Shown: in pieces, positions 4,210-6,264 of the stretch
How positions within the stretch are numbered: the stretch's first letter is position 1
Layout: the number at the start of each line of letters is the position of its first letter
Assembly: GCA_019232735.1 (NCBI GenBank)
Contig: JAFANL010000136.1
Span: 1-6,264 of the forward strand
Source: Aquitalea sp.
Lineage (GTDB): Bacteria > Pseudomonadota > Gammaproteobacteria > Burkholderiales > Chromobacteriaceae
Direction: 5' to 3'
DNA: 6,264 nt
Made by a program: the position numbers and the translations under genes
Notes under the pieces: model-generated
The model's database searches: none
The model's input: only the letters and a program-made list of their open reading frames with translations
Told to the model about the DNA's origin: nothing

Positions 4210-6264
4210 TTACAGCTTGCCGCCTAGCCAGGCCGGCAGGCTTTCCAGCGCTGCGGCCAGGTTTTCCGGCTGCGTACCGCCAGCCTGAGCCATGTCCGGG
4301 CGACCACCACCCTTGCCACCCACTTGCAGGGCCACCTGATTCACCAGCTCACCGGCCTTGACCTTGCCGGTCAGGTCCTTGGACACGCGCGCAATTAGGC
4401 TGACCTTGCCGTCGGCCACGCAGGCCAGCAGTGCCACGCCGCTTTCCAGCTTGTCCATCAGCTTGTCGCTCATGTCGCGCAGGGTGGCGGCATCGATATC
4501 CTCGATCTTGCTGATCAGGCAGGAAACACCGTTGATGCTTTGTTGCTGGCTGGCCAGCAACTGGTCGAGCTGACCCAGCGCCAGTTGGCCCTTCAGCTGC
4601 TGCGCCTGTTTCTGCGTGGCCTTCAGTTCGGCCTGCAGTTTTTCCAGCTTGGACAGCAGTTCACCCGGTTGGGCCTGGGCGATGGCTGCGGCGGCTTTCA
4701 GTTCGCCATCCTGCGCCTGCACCAGGGCCACAGCACCTTCGCCAGTGACGGCTTCGATACGGCGCACGCCGGCGGCCACGCCGGTTTCGGCGATGATCTT
4801 GAACAGGCCGATATCACCGGTGCGCTTGACGTGGGTACCGCCGCACAGTTCGGTGGAGAAATCGCCCATCTTCAGTACGCGCACGGTGTCGCCGTATTTT
4901 TCGCCAAACAGGGCAATGGCACCGGCCTTGATGGCGTCGTCGTAAGACATGTGGCCGACACTGACTTCCACATTGTGGATGACCACGCGATTGACGATGC
5001 GCTCCACTTCGGCGATTTGCTCGGCGGAAACCGGCTCGTTGTGGGCGAAGTCGAAGCGGGCACGCTCCGGATTCACCAGCGAACCCTTCTGGGCTACGTG
5101 TTCACCCAGCACATGGCGCAGGGCAGCATGCAGCAGGTGGGTGGCGGAGTGGTTGCGCGCGGTGGCAGCACGCTGGTGCAGGTCGATGGTGGCGGTCACG
5201 CTATCGCCCACCTTCAGGCTGCCACGAGCCAGACGGCCCTTGTGACCGAATACCGCCGCTTGCACCTTCTGGGTGTCGGCCACGTCGAACAGGGCGGATA
5301 CGCCACCTTGTGCCGAGATTTCGCCCACATCGCCCACCTGGCCACCGCCTTCGGCGTAGAAGGCCGTATTGTCCAGCACCACGATGCCTTCATCGCCGGC
5401 TTCCAGCTGCTGCACGGCTTCATTGCCCTTGTACAGCGCCAGTACCTTGGCATCCACGCTGGTGGATTCGTAGCCGTTGAATACGGTATCGGCACCGCTG
5501 TAGTCCACATTGCCGGCCATCTTGAAGGAGGAGGAGGCACGGGCGCGTTCACGCTGGGCTTCCATCGCCTTGTCGAAGCCGTCCTGATCCACTGCCACTT
5601 CGCGTTCGCGGCAGATGTCGGCGGTCAGATCCAGCGGGAAACCGAAGGTGTCGTACAGCTTGAAGGCGGTCTCGCCATCCAGCTGCTTGCTGTTGGCCGC
5701 CAGGGCGGTTTCCAGCAGGGCCATGCCCTTGTCCAGGGTTTCTGCAAAGCGCAGTTCTTCCTGGCGCAGGGTGTCTTCGATCTCGGCCTGCTTCTGGCGC
5801 AGTTCCGGGTAAGCCTGGCCCATTTCTTCGGCCAGATCGGCCACCAGCTTGTGGAAGAACAGACCCTTCTGACCCAGCTTGTAACCATGACGGATGGCAC
5901 GACGGATGATGCGACGCAGCACATAGCCGCGACCGTCGTTGGACGGAATCACGCCATCGGCAATCAGGAAGGAACAGGCGCGGATATGATCGGCAATTAC
6001 CTTCAGCGACGGCACGTCCATGCTGAAGGCCACGCCGGTTTCACGGGCAGCAGCTTTCAGCAGGTTCTGGAACAGGTCGATCTCGTAGTTGGCATGTACG
6101 TGTTGCAGTACGGCCGAGATGCGTTCCAGGCCCATGCCGGTATCCACCGACGGCTTGGGCAGCGGGTGCATGGTGCCGGACTCGTCGCGGTTGAACTGCA
6201 TGAACACGTTGTTCCAGATTTCGATGAAGCGGTCGCCATCTTCTTCCGGGCTTCCCGGCGGGCC
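4210..6264 (-). CDS. alaS: Alanyl-tRNA synthetase, 5' end outside window
   Basis: Charges tRNA-Ala with alanine in the cytoplasm and removes misacylated Ser/Gly. The window holds 684 codons plus TAA. The frame stays open to the right edge and the upstream residues (GPPGSPEEDGDRFIEIW) are typical AlaRS, so the GTG at 6207 is internal, not a start. In fragment numbering, the class II motif 3 signature GMGLER is at 43-48. The editing domain has its zinc ligands in HSATH (His372, His376) and CGGTH (Cys474, His478). The 98-residue spacing between the pairs equals that in E. coli AlaRS (His564/His568, Cys666/His670), which places the first visible residue near E. coli 193 and the full length near 876. 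A coiled region (about 520-575) joins to the C-Ala/DHHA1 domain with the glycine-rich motif GGKGGGRPDMAQAGG (649-663). Nothing is broken or unusual. The catalytic motifs 1 and 2 lie outside the window. Confidence 0.98.
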   Translation of the reverse strand, partial: GPPGSPEEDGDRFIEIWNNVFMQFNRDESGTMHPLPKPSVDTGMGLERISAVLQHVHANYEIDLFQNLLKAAARETGVAFSMDVPSLKVIADHIRACSFLIADGVIPSNDGRGYVLRRIIRRAIRHGYKLGQKGLFFHKLVADLAEEMGQAYPELRQKQAEIEDTLRQEELRFAETLDKGMALLETALAANSKQLDGETAFKLYDTFGFPLDLTADICREREVAVDQDGFDKAMEAQRERARASSSFKMAGNVDYSGADTVFNGYESTSVDAKVLALYKGNEAVQQLEAGDEGIVVLDNTAFYAEGGGQVGDVGEISAQGGVSALFDVADTQKVQAAVFGHKGRLARGSLKVGDSVTATIDLHQRAATARNHSATHLLHAALRHVLGEHVAQKGSLVNPERARFDFAHNEPVSAEQIAEVERIVNRVVIHNVEVSVGHMSYDDAIKAGAIALFGEKYGDTVRVLKMGDFSTELCGGTHVKRTGDIGLFKIIAETGVAAGVRRIEAVTGEGAVALVQAQDGELKAAAAIAQAQPGELLSKLEKLQAELKATQKQAQQLKGQLALGQLDQLLASQQQSINGVSCLISKIEDIDAATLRDMSDKLMDKLESGVALLACVADGKVSLIARVSKDLTGKVKAGELVNQVALQVGGKGGGRPDMAQAGGTQPENLAAALESLPAWLGGKL

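Noticed and set aside
6205..6207. GTG as the start of alaS
   Set aside because: Conserved AlaRS sequence continues upstream in frame to the window edge, so the codon is an internal Val.

Overview
The window looks like chromosomal DNA of a betaproteobacterium. A Chromobacterium/Vogesella/Aquitalea-type member of the Neisseriales is my best guess, from the GC-rich codon usage and the flavour of the alanyl-tRNA synthetase and FimV-like proteins; this is inference, not a database result. All five protein genes are on the minus strand, so the window reads from right to left. No RNA genes, insertion sequences, CRISPR arrays or phage genes are visible.

Right end (4210-6264): alaS, alanyl-tRNA synthetase, with about 192 N-terminal residues outside the window. 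It closes with a textbook intrinsic terminator (4155-4187). Next (3377-4111) is a single gene for an exported orphan periplasmic solute-binding-like protein. It has its own probable promoter (-10 at 4142-4147) and a Shine-Dalgarno that can fold into a small hairpin.

The gene-free stretch 3118-3376 is the most information-rich non-coding part. It holds a perfect FNR/Anr-type box (3264-3277), a -10-like hexamer placed where a class II FNR-activated promoter needs it (3237-3242), and a leader of about 110 nt with three consecutive inverted repeats.

Left half (1-3117): a tight three-gene transcription unit with gaps of 13 and 11 nt. In order of transcription: (1) an oxygen-binding di-iron protein with a metallo-beta-lactamase fold, related to the oxygen-reducing half of flavodiiron proteins but without flavodoxin; (2) a FimV-like membrane-anchored TPR protein that lacks the usual periplasmic LysM part and carries the FimV-type helical motif at both ends of its cytoplasmic region; (3) a protein with a degenerate, shortened response-regulator receiver domain and a long Pro/Ala-rich linker, running off the left edge.

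Together, an apparently low-oxygen-induced O2-binding di-iron protein appears to be co-expressed with a polar-hub/TPR protein and a receiver-like protein. The working hypothesis is an oxygen-responsive module feeding into polarity, type IV pilus, chemotaxis or another signalling output. The genes and FNR box are seen directly; the joint function is inference.
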